DNA of 64,000 nucleotides from Nocardia rhizosphaerihabitans (GCF_014646295.1 NZ_BMNE01000001.1:186001-250000), one strand, 5' to 3'. Shown: positions 38,122-46,565, numbered from the stretch's first letter. A program made the numbers and translations. Notes: generated from the letters alone by a model not told the origin.

Positions 38122-38610
38122 ATGCTGCTCGCAATGTCCCGTGACGATCGCGAACAATTCCTCGCCGACCCCCGCGTCGGCATTCTGAGTGTCACCGATC
38201 CCAGAAATGGCGACCGCGGCCCGCTGGTCGTGCCGGTCTGGTACGGCTACGAACCCGGGGGTGAGATCGTCGTCGAGACGGGGCGGGAGACGATCAAGGC
38301 CCAGTTGCTGCGTGCTGCCGGTCGATTCAGCCTGTGCGTGCAGGACGAGCGGCGGCCGTACCGGTACGTCAGTGTCGAGGGGCCCGTCACCGCCGTCGAC
38401 GACCCGATCGATCCCGCGGTGCGCGCGACACTGGCCGTGCGCTATCTGGACCCCGACGAGGCGGGCGCCTATCTGGCGGCGACCGCGGACCAGCTCGAGC
38501 ACGACATCACCTTCCGCATGCGCCCCCAGCGCTGGCGCACGGCCGACTTCGCCGCCTTCGCGGCCGGATTCGCGGAAGTCGGCGCGCATCGCGACGCCGG
38601 CGCCGTCTGA
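38122..38610 (+). CDS. PPOX-type flavin/F420 split-barrel protein
   Basis: A 162-residue member of the pyridoxamine-5-phosphate-oxidase-like split-barrel family. It has the usual start AMSRDDREQFLADPRVGILS, a conserved VPVWYGYEPGG strand and KAQLLRAAGRFSLCVQDERR around the flavin site. Whether it uses FMN or F420 cannot be decided from sequence. ATG at 38122 has CAGGAG upstream. It is the first gene of the operon; 49 bp separate it from the A-T-R gene, so it could oxidise or reduce a pathway intermediate such as an imine. Confidence 0.83.
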   Translation: MLLAMSRDDREQFLADPRVGILSVTDPRNGDRGPLVVPVWYGYEPGGEIVVETGRETIKAQLLRAAGRFSLCVQDERRPYRYVSVEGPVTAVDDPIDPAVRATLAVRYLDPDEAGAYLAATADQLEHDITFRMRPQRWRTADFAAFAAGFAEVGAHRDAGAV

Positions 38611-38659
38611 AACAGCATCGCACCGAGCAACCGAAGCCGTAGGAACGGAGAAGGACTTG

Positions 38660-41600
38660 GTGACCTACCTCGACGGTTCGGCACGCCCGCGCACCGCATC
38701 CCCGGCGCCACCGATCTACCCGCGCGACGCGAGCATTCCAGAGTTGTTCCAGGCGCAGGCCGCCGCCCGGCCGGACGCGCCCGCGGCCCGGCACGGCGAA
38801 CGCATCCTGAACTACGGGCAGCTCGCCGCCCAGGCCAAGGCCCTGGCGGCACAGTTGCGCGCCAGGGGCGTCGAACCGGGCGAGCTGGTCGGCGTATGCG
38901 GGAGCCGCTCGCTGGACGCGCTGGTAGCGCTGCTCGGCATCCTCGAGGCGGGCTGCGCGTACGTACCGCTCGACGAGGACCTGCCGCCCGCGCGATGGCG
39001 GGCCATGGCCGAGGACACCGGGCTGCGGGCCGCCGTCATCCTCCCCGGCAGCACTCGCCAGGTGCGTGGCCTGCGCGTGCGCATCGAACTCACCCGCGAC
39101 ACGACGGGCTGGGAGATCCCCGACCCGCAGCCGCGGCACGACTGCGCCACCGACTGCGCCTACGTCGTCTTCACCTCCGGCACGACAGGTCGCCCCAAAC
39201 CGGTGGCCATCCCCCACCGGGGTGTGGTCCGGCTCGTACTGTCCGATCACCGGCTGCCCTCGCCAGGACCGGGCGACCGGGTCCTGCACGCCTACGGCCT
39301 GTCCTCCGACGCCTCGACGATCGAGATCTGGGGCGCGCTGCTCACCGGCGCGTGCCTGGTCATCGCGGACCGGGAAGAACTGCTCTCGCCCACCGCCCTG
39401 GCGGAGTTGTTCCGCGCGCGGGACGTGACGATCGCGTACTTGACGACGAGTGTCTTCCATCTCGTCGCCCGCACCAGCCCCGAGACGCTGGCCGGGCTGC
39501 GTTTCGTCTCGGCCGGTGGGGAGGCGATGGACCCGCTCCTGGCCAATGCCGTGCTGGCGGCCTGTCCTGGCACCACCGTGGTCAATTTCTATGGTCCGAC
39601 CGAGAATTCGGTGGTCTCCACCGCCCACGTGCTCGGCCCGTTGCCTGCGGAGGAAACGCACGTCCCCCTCGGCCTTCCCTTCGGCGCGTCCACCTGCCAC
39701 GTCGTGCGGGCCGACGGCTCGGTCGCGGATCCCGGCGAAGAGGGCGAGCTCTATGTCGGTGGGGACGGGCTGGCCCTTGGCTACCTCGGCGACCCGCACC
39801 TGACCGCCGAGCGGTTCGTGCGACTGCCCGCGGTGGAACCGGGCGGACTGCTGTACCGGACCGGCGACCGGGCGGTGTGGAACCGCGGCCTCCTGGAGTT
39901 TCGTGGGCGGCTGGATCGCCAGGCGAAACTGCGCGGCGCGCGCATCGAACTCGACGAAGTGGAGACCCGGCTGCGAGCGCACCCGGCGGTCGGCGAGGCC
40001 ATAGTCGAGGCCACGGACGGGACGCTGACCGCCTACGTCACCGCCGCAAGGCCGGGTCGCCCACTGTCGCTGCCGGAGCTGCGCGCGTACTGCGCGCAGT
40101 GGCTGCCGCCGCAGGCGGTCCCGGTGCTGGTGCCCCTCGAGCATTTGCCGGTGACCAGCGGTGGCAAGGTGGATCGGGCGAATCTGCCGGCTGCCGCCGG
40201 TGCGGGGACGGCGGAGCAGCCCGTGGTCGACGGCCTGCTCGGCGTCCTCACCGAGGTATGGCAGCAGGTGCTGCGTGTGCGCCCCGCACCGCACGACGAC
40301 TTCTTCCTCCTCGGCGGCGACTCCCTGCTCGCCTCCGAGACGGTCACCCGCACCCTCGCCGTCCTGAACCTCGATGCCGCCTGTGGCTCCGGCCTGATCA
40401 GGGCGCTGCTGGCCACACCCACCCTGGCAGGATTCGCGGCTGCCGTGGACACAGCGTGCTCGGGCGCCATGGCCGCGACGGAGCAGGTCGACTTCGAGAA
40501 GGAGACCGAGCTCGGCTTCGACCTCCCACCAGCCCAGAGCCCGGCTCCGCGCCCGCACGCCCCGCGGGAGGTATTGCTCACGGGCGCTTCGGGGTTCGTC
40601 GGCGCCTTCCTGCTCGATCGGCTGCTGCGCTCGACGGCGGCGCGCGTGCACTGTCCGGTGCGGGCGGCCGATCGGGCGCGCGCCGAACAGCGGGTGCGCA
40701 CGGCGCTCGCCCGCTATGGACTGCATCCGGACGAGGCCGCGTGGCGCCGGGTGGAGTGCTTCCCCGGCGAGCTGACCGAACCCCGGCTCGGCCTGTCGCA
40801 GGCGCATGCGGACGAGCTGGCAGGCGCCCTGGATCTGGTGGTGCACAACGGCGCTCACGTCAACTTCCTCTATCCGTATGAGCATCTGCGCGCGGCGAAC
40901 GTGGGCGGTACCAGGGAGATAGTCCGGATCGCGGCACCGAGGCGGGTGCCGGTGCACTTCCTCTCGACGGTCGCCGTCGTCGCCGGATTCGGCGCGGCCG
41001 GGGTCCGCGAAGTCGCCGAGGATCTCCCGCCGGCCCACGCGGACGGGCTCACCATGGGTTACGCGGAAAGCAAATGGGTCGCCGAGGGCGTCCTGCGACA
41101 GGCGGCGCAGCAGGGTCTGCCGGTGGCGGTGTACCGGCCGTACGAGGTGATGGGCGACCGCGCGCACGGTGTGTGCAACACCGACACCGCCATCTGCTCG
41201 CTGTTCAAGACGATCGCCGAGACCGGCCTTGCCCCCGACATCGAGCTGCCCATGGATTTCGTGCCGGTGGACTATCTCGCCGAGTCCGTCGTCTACATCG
41301 CCACCCACCGGCCTGCCGAGGGCCGGGTCCACCATCTCACCAACCCGCGCCGGGCCATGCTGTCGGACGTGCTGGCCCGGATGCGTGCGGCCGGCTTCGT
41401 GCTGCGGACGCTGCCCTACGCGCGGTGGGTCGACGAGCTCGTGCGCCATGTCGCCGAGCATCCGACAAGCGCGACAGCGCCTTTCGTGTCTCTGTGCATC
41501 GACCGCAGCCGCACCGCCGACATGTCCGTCAAGGAGATGTACCTCGCGGACACGTTCCCGGTGCTGGGGCGGGCCAACACCGAGACGGCGCTGTCCGGCA

Positions 41601-41716
41601 GCGGATTACAGTGTCCGCCGGTCGATTCCGACCTGCTGGACCGCTATCTGGAGTACCTGGTCACCTGCGGCTACCTTGCCCGCCCCGCCGCCGAGTCTTC
41701 GATGGCGAGCCGATGA
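38660..41716 (+). CDS. NRPS-like enzyme: adenylation-thiolation-reductase (A-T-R)
   Basis: A 1018-residue single-module enzyme without condensation or thioesterase domains. The A domain (about 20-525) has VVFTSGTTGRPKP, NFYGPTEN, YRTGD and GKVDR; the pocket residues by motif alignment read D-A-I-Y-S-G-F-V-V-K, which I cannot match to a substrate. The T domain (about 530-610) has DDFFLLGGDSLLAS with the phosphopantetheine serine. The R domain (about 635-1000) is a Lys2-type NAD(P)H thioester reductase with LLTGASGFVGAFLLDRLL and YAESKW (catalytic Tyr and Lys). It should reduce a tethered acyl group to an aldehyde or alcohol. GTG at 38660 (TTG 38657 possible) follows GGAGAAGG. Its stop overlaps the first P450 start. 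Confidence 0.93.
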   Translation: MTYLDGSARPRTASPAPPIYPRDASIPELFQAQAAARPDAPAARHGERILNYGQLAAQAKALAAQLRARGVEPGELVGVCGSRSLDALVALLGILEAGCAYVPLDEDLPPARWRAMAEDTGLRAAVILPGSTRQVRGLRVRIELTRDTTGWEIPDPQPRHDCATDCAYVVFTSGTTGRPKPVAIPHRGVVRLVLSDHRLPSPGPGDRVLHAYGLSSDASTIEIWGALLTGACLVIADREELLSPTALAELFRARDVTIAYLTTSVFHLVARTSPETLAGLRFVSAGGEAMDPLLANAVLAACPGTTVVNFYGPTENSVVSTAHVLGPLPAEETHVPLGLPFGASTCHVVRADGSVADPGEEGELYVGGDGLALGYLGDPHLTAERFVRLPAVEPGGLLYRTGDRAVWNRGLLEFRGRLDRQAKLRGARIELDEVETRLRAHPAVGEAIVEATDGTLTAYVTAARPGRPLSLPELRAYCAQWLPPQAVPVLVPLEHLPVTSGGKVDRANLPAAAGAGTAEQPVVDGLLGVLTEVWQQVLRVRPAPHDDFFLLGGDSLLASETVTRTLAVLNLDAACGSGLIRALLATPTLAGFAAAVDTACSGAMAATEQVDFEKETELGFDLPPAQSPAPRPHAPREVLLTGASGFVGAFLLDRLLRSTAARVHCPVRAADRARAEQRVRTALARYGLHPDEAAWRRVECFPGELTEPRLGLSQAHADELAGALDLVVHNGAHVNFLYPYEHLRAANVGGTREIVRIAAPRRVPVHFLSTVAVVAGFGAAGVREVAEDLPPAHADGLTMGYAESKWVAEGVLRQAAQQGLPVAVYRPYEVMGDRAHGVCNTDTAICSLFKTIAETGLAPDIELPMDFVPVDYLAESVVYIATHRPAEGRVHHLTNPRRAMLSDVLARMRAAGFVLRTLPYARWVDELVRHVAEHPTSATAPFVSLCIDRSRTADMSVKEMYLADTFPVLGRANTETALSGSGLQCPPVDSDLLDRYLEYLVTCGYLARPAAESSMASR

Positions 41717-42924
41717 GCGGCGTCGACACCCTCGCCGGAGTCCCCGCCGTCGAGCCGGGCACCGCAGGGCCGCCGTGCGCCTACGCCCGGCTGCGCAGCG
41801 AAAACCCCGTCATCCGAACGCAACTGCCCAACGGCGAGACAGCCTGGCTGCTCAGCCGGTACGCCGATGTGCGTGCCGCGTTCGCCGACCCCCGGCTCGA
41901 GCGGCCGCTGCTGTCCGCCTGGCCGCCGCGCGACGGCGACACCGCACCGCCGCCGTGCCTGCCGACGTTTCTGGAAATGACCGGCGCGCACCACGAGCGG
42001 GTGCGGCGCGCGGTCCTGCCGCTGTTCGGCCGACGACGGCTGGAACCCGTGCGGCCGCGGATCCGGGCGATGGCGGAGGAACTGATCGACACGATGGTGG
42101 CGGAGTCCGTCGACGGCACAGCCGATCTCGTCGCCTCCTACGTCGAGCCGCTGCCCCTGCGGGTGCTGTGCGAGACCACCGGATTGCCGCACGAGGACCG
42201 CGACATCTATCTTCCGCACACCCTCACCCTCCTCGGCGCGTCGGGGGTGCCGATGGCAGAGGTGCTGGCGGCCCTGTACGCGCTGCAGGACTACGCGGCC
42301 GCGCTCATCGATCGCAAGGAGCAGGAGGATGGGGGCGAGGACCACATCCGGCTACTGCTCGCCCAGAGCCGTTCTCCCGGTAGCGATCTGACCCGCGACG
42401 ACGTCGTCAGCTTCGTCGTCACGATGCTCATGGCCGGTTACAAGACCACCATGCAGCACACGGGCAACGCCCTGCTCGCCCTGCTCACCCACCCCGGCGC
42501 GCTGCGGCGGCTGCGCGCAGAGCCGTCCGGGATCGGCACGGCGGTAGAGGAGTTGCTGCGGTACGTGCCGCTGATGAACGCGATCAACATCCTCGTCGCA
42601 ACGGAGGACTTCACGCTGCACGGCAAGCACATTCGCGCCGGTGACGCGGTCGTGCCGGTGCCCGCGTCGGCCAACCGCGACCCCGCGGCGTTCGCCGATC
42701 CCGACCGACTCGACCTATCCCGATCACCCAACGCACACGTCGCGTTCGGGCACGGCCCGCACGCGTGCACCGGCGGGCACCTGACGCGGTTGCAGCTCGC
42801 CACCGCGATCGAGGTGCTGCTGGAACGGCTGCCCGGCATCGAGCTCGCGGTGCCGGTCGATTCGATTCGCTGGGACGAGTCGACCCCACTGCGCGCTCCA
42901 GCACAGCTGCCGGTGCGCTGGTGA
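41713..42924 (+). CDS. Cytochrome P450, with Lys in place of the I-helix acid
   Basis: A 403-residue soluble P450. Heme loop FGHGPHACTGGHL (Cys352), ExxR in EELLRY (Glu280, Arg283), and an I-helix reading AGYKTT (residues 241-246). The normal acid before Thr (AG-x-[D/E]-T-T) is lysine (K244) here, so proton delivery to the ferric-peroxo state may differ. The N-terminus is soluble with no anchor. ATG overlaps the A-T-R stop (ATGA), so it is translationally coupled. The likely substrate is the reduced or carrier-bound product of the A-T-R enzyme; no P450 family name is claimed. Redox partner genes are not present. Confidence 0.9.
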   Translation: MSGVDTLAGVPAVEPGTAGPPCAYARLRSENPVIRTQLPNGETAWLLSRYADVRAAFADPRLERPLLSAWPPRDGDTAPPPCLPTFLEMTGAHHERVRRAVLPLFGRRRLEPVRPRIRAMAEELIDTMVAESVDGTADLVASYVEPLPLRVLCETTGLPHEDRDIYLPHTLTLLGASGVPMAEVLAALYALQDYAAALIDRKEQEDGGEDHIRLLLAQSRSPGSDLTRDDVVSFVVTMLMAGYKTTMQHTGNALLALLTHPGALRRLRAEPSGIGTAVEELLRYVPLMNAINILVATEDFTLHGKHIRAGDAVVPVPASANRDPAAFADPDRLDLSRSPNAHVAFGHGPHACTGGHLTRLQLATAIEVLLERLPGIELAVPVDSIRWDESTPLRAPAQLPVRW

Positions 42925-42972
42925 ACGATTCGAACGAACCGCCGACGACGTCGAGAGAGAGGTCTGCACGCC

Positions 42973-44157
42973 GTGACCGTCGACTACCGCTATCCGTTCA
43001 GCACCAAGGGCGACCGTCTCGCCCCCGAGCTCACCGACTTGCAGCGCCGATGTCCCGTTGCCAGGGTCGGCACCAACTCCGGGGAGGAGGCGTGGCTGGT
43101 CACCAGCTACGAGCTGACCAAACACGTGCTGCGGGACCGCGCGTTCGCCCGCTCCGTGCTCGCCGACGCCGACAGTCCGGCGCAGGACACCCCGATCCTG
43201 GCACCTGAACTGCTGGACGCGATGAACCACCTCCACCAAGCCGGGCTGCGCGACGAGGTGCTCCGAGCCCTCGGCCGCAACCAGCCCGATCTCCCCGCCG
43301 ACTGGGTCGCCGCGATCACCAAGGAGGGCCTCGACGCCATGGTCCGGGAGGGGCCTGTGGGCGATCTGCAGCGCCACTTCGCGGAATGGGTCGCCGCACA
43401 GTGCCTGTGCCGCCTGCTCGGCCTGTCCTTCGCGGACCACCGGTGGCTCGCCGAACGAGCCGATATCGACCTGACGATGGTGACGTATTCCCCGGAGGAG
43501 CTCGCCCGCAACTGGGCGGAGATCCGCACCTATATGCAGGAGCACATGGCCGCCCGCCGCCCCGGCGAACCGCGCGGCCTGGCCGACCGCCTCGCCGATC
43601 TCAACGCCGGGCAGCACGGGCTGACCGACCAGCAGTTGGCGAACATCGTCGCGGTGCTGTTCGTCAGCGGCTACGAGGATTTCGCGAGCTTCCTCGGGGT
43701 CGCGGCGCTCAACCTGCTCCAGCGGCCCGAGGTGTTCGACGCGGTGCGTGCCCGGCCGGAGACGATGCCGCAGTGCGTGGAGGAGTTGCTGCGGTGCAGC
43801 GTCGTCCTGGGCAATGCGATCCCCCGCTACGTCACCAGGGACGCGGAGCTGGGTTCGGTGACTGTCGCCGAAGGCGACCTGGTGCTGCTGTCGCTGGACG
43901 CGGTCAACGTCGACCCGGCCGCGTTCGCCGATCCCGAGATCTTCGACCCGACCCGCACACCCAACCCGCATCTGCGCTTCGGCTACGGTCGACACCATTG
44001 CCCCGGTGCGCATGTGGTCCGCCGTCAGTCCGACACCGCGTTCCGGGTCCTGCTCGACCGGCTGCCCCGTATTCGGCTGACGGTGCCGATGGCGCAGGTG
44101 CCCTGGCATCCGCACCGAATGGCGATCATGCCTGCCGAAATCCCGGTGGATTGGTGA
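42973..44157 (+). CDS. Cytochrome P450, with Asp in place of the I-helix threonine
   Basis: A 394-residue soluble P450. Heme loop FGYGRHHCPGAH (Cys343), ExxR EELLR (Glu271, Arg274). The I-helix reads SGYEDF (residues 232-237): the acid (Glu235) is kept but the conserved Thr becomes Asp (D236). This is the opposite change to that in the neighbouring P450. The normal C-helix motif is also displaced (HQAGLRDEV). GTG at 42973, 48 bp after the first P450, with no ribosome binding site better than GAGAGG 14 nt upstream. It is the last gene of the operon. The substrate is unknown. Confidence 0.88.
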   Translation: MTVDYRYPFSTKGDRLAPELTDLQRRCPVARVGTNSGEEAWLVTSYELTKHVLRDRAFARSVLADADSPAQDTPILAPELLDAMNHLHQAGLRDEVLRALGRNQPDLPADWVAAITKEGLDAMVREGPVGDLQRHFAEWVAAQCLCRLLGLSFADHRWLAERADIDLTMVTYSPEELARNWAEIRTYMQEHMAARRPGEPRGLADRLADLNAGQHGLTDQQLANIVAVLFVSGYEDFASFLGVAALNLLQRPEVFDAVRARPETMPQCVEELLRCSVVLGNAIPRYVTRDAELGSVTVAEGDLVLLSLDAVNVDPAAFADPEIFDPTRTPNPHLRFGYGRHHCPGAHVVRRQSDTAFRVLLDRLPRIRLTVPMAQVPWHPHRMAIMPAEIPVDW

Positions 44158-44198
44158 ATATATCGCCCTACCTCCGGAAATTAATTTATGTAGGGGAG

Positions 44199-44227
44199 TT
44201 GACCACATTCGGCATCGTGTTTAAAGT
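44199..44227 (+). promoter_or_regulatory. Promoter of the Ala/Pro-repeat protein
   Basis: TTGACC (44199-44204), a 17-nt spacer and TAAAGT (44222-44227). The surrounding 130 bp are clearly richer in A and T than the genes on either side. Confidence 0.6.
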
Positions 44228-44242
44228 ACTTGCTGCAAGTAC
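44226..44242. promoter_or_regulatory. Inverted repeat at the Ala/Pro-repeat gene promoter
   Basis: GTACTTG, CTG, CAAGTAC (44226-44242): perfect 7-bp arms overlapping the end of the -10 box. A smaller repeat GTAGT-ACACG-ACTAC follows at 44258-44272. Both could be operators for a repressor not seen in the window. Confidence 0.5.
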
Positions 44243-44289
44243 GCAGGTCTCCGAGATGTAGTACACGACTACAAATTTGAGGAGCACAA

Positions 44290-44628
44290 ATGCGATTCAT
44301 CAAGACCAGTGCATTCGCTGTTGCTTTTGCCGCTGTATCGGTTTTCGGCGTGGGAATGGCACAAGCCGCCCCGGCCGCCCCCGCTCCGGCTGCTCCGGCT
44401 GCACCGGCTGCCCCCGCTCCGGCCGCTCCGGCTGCACCGGCTGCCCCCGCTCCGGCCGCCCCGGCCACAGCCTCCGCCTCCGTCGAAGTGACCGAGGATC
44501 TTATCGGCTGTGCTCTGGCTGCCGATGCGAGTGGGGAAACACTCGCGGAATTGCACGAGGGTTTCGGCGAGACCATCGAACTCACCGCGGTTGCAGAAGC
44601 CGAACTCACGGCGGGTGACTGTCTCTAG
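44290..44628 (+). CDS. Secreted Ala/Pro-repeat protein
   Basis: A 112-residue exported protein. Residues 1-26 are a signal peptide (RFIKTSAFAVAFAAVSVFG, cleavage near AQA), residues 27-59 are an Ala/Pro repeat (APAPAAPAAPA unit), and residues 60-112 are a compact acidic domain with two Cys (LIGC and GDCL) that could form a disulfide. GAGGAG precedes the start. It lies 132 bp after the second P450, with its own promoter and inverted repeat, and is followed by a strong terminator, so it is a separate transcript. I do not recognise a characterised family; actinobacterial small secreted proteins of this build are of unknown function. Confidence 0.75.
   Translation: MRFIKTSAFAVAFAAVSVFGVGMAQAAPAAPAPAAPAAPAAPAPAAPAAPAAPAPAAPATASASVEVTEDLIGCALAADASGETLAELHEGFGETIELTAVAEAELTAGDCL
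44377..44466 (+). repeat. 33-bp tandem repeat in the Ala/Pro-repeat gene
   Basis: Units at 44377-44409, 44410-44442 and a partial unit 44443-44466 encode APAPAAPAAPA. Copies differ by one or two bases, mostly at third positions, so copy number may vary between strains. Confidence 0.75.
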
Positions 44629-44646
44629 CCGTCTCGATTTCGCGCA

Positions 44647-44685
44647 GGTAGGTCCGGCCACCGGAACACGGTGGCCGGACCTACC
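44647..44685. terminator. Strong hairpin terminator of the Ala/Pro-repeat gene
   Basis: A 17-bp perfect stem (44647-44663 with 44669-44685), loop GAACA, followed by CGTTT. It lies 18 nt past the stop and also faces the convergent thiolase gene. Confidence 0.75.
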
Positions 44686-44718
44686 CGTTTCCTCGCCGTC
44701 GACAGCCCTCCGCCACGC

Positions 44719-46008
44719 TCACACGCGCTCGAGCACCGCCGAGGCACCGATCCCGCCCGCGGCGCAGATCCCGAGCAGCGCAGTCTCCTTCCCGGTCCGC
44801 GCCAGCTCGTTCGCCATGGTCGTCACCATGCGAGCGCCGGTCGCGCCGAAGGGGTGGCCCAGCGAGATCGACCCGCCGTGCACATTCAGCTTGTCGATGT
44901 CGACCGAACCGACGGCCTCGTCCCGGTCGAGCCGGGTCTTGGCCCATTCCGGGCTCTCCAGCATGCGCAGCACCGACAGGGTCTGCGCGGCGAACGCCTC
45001 GTGGATATCGACGAGATCGATATCGGCCAGCGTCAGGCCCGCCTTGTCCAGGGCCCGCGGCATCGAGATGGCGGGGCCGATGAGGACCTGGTCGGCCGGG
45101 TCGACGCTGACGAAACTCCACGAACGGATCGCCGCCAGCGGAGTGAACCCGAGGGCGCGCGCCTTTTCCTCGCTCATGAGCAGCACCGCGGCGGCGCCGT
45201 CGGTGAGCGGGCTGGCATTGCCCGCGGTGACCGTGCCGCCCTTCGCGAACACCGGGCTCAGGGTGGCGAGCTTGTCGACGCTGGTGTTCGCGCGGACCAG
45301 GCCGTCGGTGTCGATCCGGGTGCCCGACGGGGTCGTCACCGGCACGACCTCGTCGTCGAAACGGCCCGAGGCGATGGCGGCCGCGGCACGGTGGTGCGAG
45401 CGGGCGGCGAACTCGTCCTGGTCGGCGCGGCTGATGCCGTTGATCCTGGCCATCTTCTCCGCCGACTCGCCCATCACCTCACCGGTGGTGCGCTCGGAGA
45501 TCTTCGGCTGGCGCGGCAGGATGTCGGTGTACGGCGCGAGCCGGCGGACCACGTCGAGGTAGTCCTTGGGCTTGGGTTTGCCCAGCGCCACCGGGGCCAC
45601 CGCGTGCACGACCTTCTGCGGGAGTTTGATCTCGGCATTGCTGGTGGAATCGCTGCCGCCGGCGATCATGATGTCGTATTCGCCGCGTTCGATCGCCGCC
45701 GCCGCCGAGGTGACCGCCTGCAGGCCCGACGCGCACGCCCGGGTCACCGTGTAGCCCTCGCACCCGAAGTCCAGGTTCAGGTCGAGCGCCACCTCGCGCG
45801 CGATGTTCGGCGCGTGGCTCGGCAGGATGACCCCACCCCAGACGATGGACTGGATCTCGCCGGGCGCGATACCGCTGCGCTCGAGCAGACCCCGGACCGC
45901 CGCACCGGCGAGGGCGATGCTGTCGAGACGGGTGAAGTCGGTGAACGCGCGCACGAACGGGGTGCGCGCGCCCGCGACGACGACGGCGCGGGTGCGTTGG
46001 TCGGCCAT
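44719..46008 (-). CDS. Acetyl-CoA acyltransferase (thiolase)
   Basis: A 429-residue thiolase of the long FadI/trifunctional-beta type. The nucleophilic Cys is in VTRACASGLQA, the His in DIHEAFAAQ and the second Cys in GICAAGGIGASAVLE; the GHPFGATGARM loop is present, so the active site is complete. It could act in beta-oxidation of fatty acids or sterol side chains; no hydratase or dehydrogenase gene is next to it. The frame runs to 46134, but ATG at 46008 with GAGGGG upstream gives the normal N-terminus. A PPOX gene precedes it in the same direction. Confidence 0.88.
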   Translation of the reverse strand: MADQRTRAVVVAGARTPFVRAFTDFTRLDSIALAGAAVRGLLERSGIAPGEIQSIVWGGVILPSHAPNIAREVALDLNLDFGCEGYTVTRACASGLQAVTSAAAAIERGEYDIMIAGGSDSTSNAEIKLPQKVVHAVAPVALGKPKPKDYLDVVRRLAPYTDILPRQPKISERTTGEVMGESAEKMARINGISRADQDEFAARSHHRAAAAIASGRFDDEVVPVTTPSGTRIDTDGLVRANTSVDKLATLSPVFAKGGTVTAGNASPLTDGAAAVLLMSEEKARALGFTPLAAIRSWSFVSVDPADQVLIGPAISMPRALDKAGLTLADIDLVDIHEAFAAQTLSVLRMLESPEWAKTRLDRDEAVGSVDIDKLNVHGGSISLGHPFGATGARMVTTMANELARTGKETALLGICAAGGIGASAVLERV

Positions 46009-46040
46009 GTGAGTCCCCTCGGAAGTTCCGCTGAGCCCAC

Positions 46041-46053
46041 GGTATCCGATACC
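46041..46053. promoter_or_regulatory. Inverted repeat upstream of the thiolase gene
   Basis: GGTAT, CCG, ATACC (46041-46053). The arms equal those of the XRE operators near 52 kb but the spacer is 3 rather than 4 bp, so recognition by the same protein is doubtful. Confidence 0.35.
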
Positions 46054-46090
46054 CGCGGTACTGGATACTGGTTCGAGGTAACCAGGGAGG

Positions 46091-46471
46091 TCAGGCCGGG
46101 GTGATCTCGATGCCGATGGTGCCCGCCTTGCCACGGCGCAGGTTGCTGGCGAGGATGACCAGCGGGCCGGTCAGCCAGTACTTGCGGCGCAGCCAGGAGC
46201 GCACCTGCTCGGTCTCGGTGGCATCGAGCAGCCGCGCGGTGCCACCGGTGACGACACCATGCGCTTTGCCGCGCGCATCGCAGGGTTGCACCGTCACCTC
46301 GGGATTGCGGCGGATCCGCTTCACCTTCCAGCTGTCGGTGACCGTCCAGACGAACAGTTTGTCGTCGTGGGCGACGGCCCAGACCGGGGTGCCCACCGGT
46401 GAGCCGTCTTTGCGGAAGGTGGTGAGCAGCACGAAGTTCGCGGTCTGCAGTTCGCCGAGCCTGTTCGTCAT
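46091..46471 (-). CDS. PPOX-class F420-dependent-type oxidoreductase
   Basis: A 126-residue split-barrel protein of the class of probable F420-dependent enzymes common in mycobacteria and Nocardia. Motifs: FVLLTTFRKDGSPVGTPVWA, VTDSWKVKRIRRNPEVTVQP and the C-terminal GPLVILASNLRRGKA. The cofactor is inferred from the family, not shown. TAGGCT lies 6 nt before the ATG, so the transcript is likely leaderless. Divergent from the VOC gene at 46566; the thiolase gene follows 82 bp downstream with its own inverted repeat. Confidence 0.8.
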   Translation of the reverse strand: MTNRLGELQTANFVLLTTFRKDGSPVGTPVWAVAHDDKLFVWTVTDSWKVKRIRRNPEVTVQPCDARGKAHGVVTGGTARLLDATETEQVRSWLRRKYWLTGPLVILASNLRRGKAGTIGIEITPA

Positions 46472-46477
46472 GCCCGC

Positions 46478-46483
46478 AGCCTA
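46478..46483 (-). promoter_or_regulatory. -10 element for leaderless PPOX transcript
   Basis: On the minus strand TAGGCT is followed by 6 nt and the ATG at 46471. Confidence 0.5.
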
Positions 46484-46565
46484 GCCGCCGAACAAGTTAT
46501 GGGCGCTCTCGCGAAAGTCTTCCTAACCTCGGATCCGGACAACTCACTCTCCGGAAGGGCTACCG

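Noticed and set aside
38507..41461. Minus-strand open frame of 984 codons opposite the A-T-R gene
   Set aside because: Composition is Arg/Gly/Asp-rich with no domain, and the plus strand encodes intact A, T and R domains.
44377..44466. CRISPR-like or satellite array
   Set aside because: The repeat is in frame inside the Ala/Pro-repeat gene, has no spacers and codes for APAPAAPAAPA.
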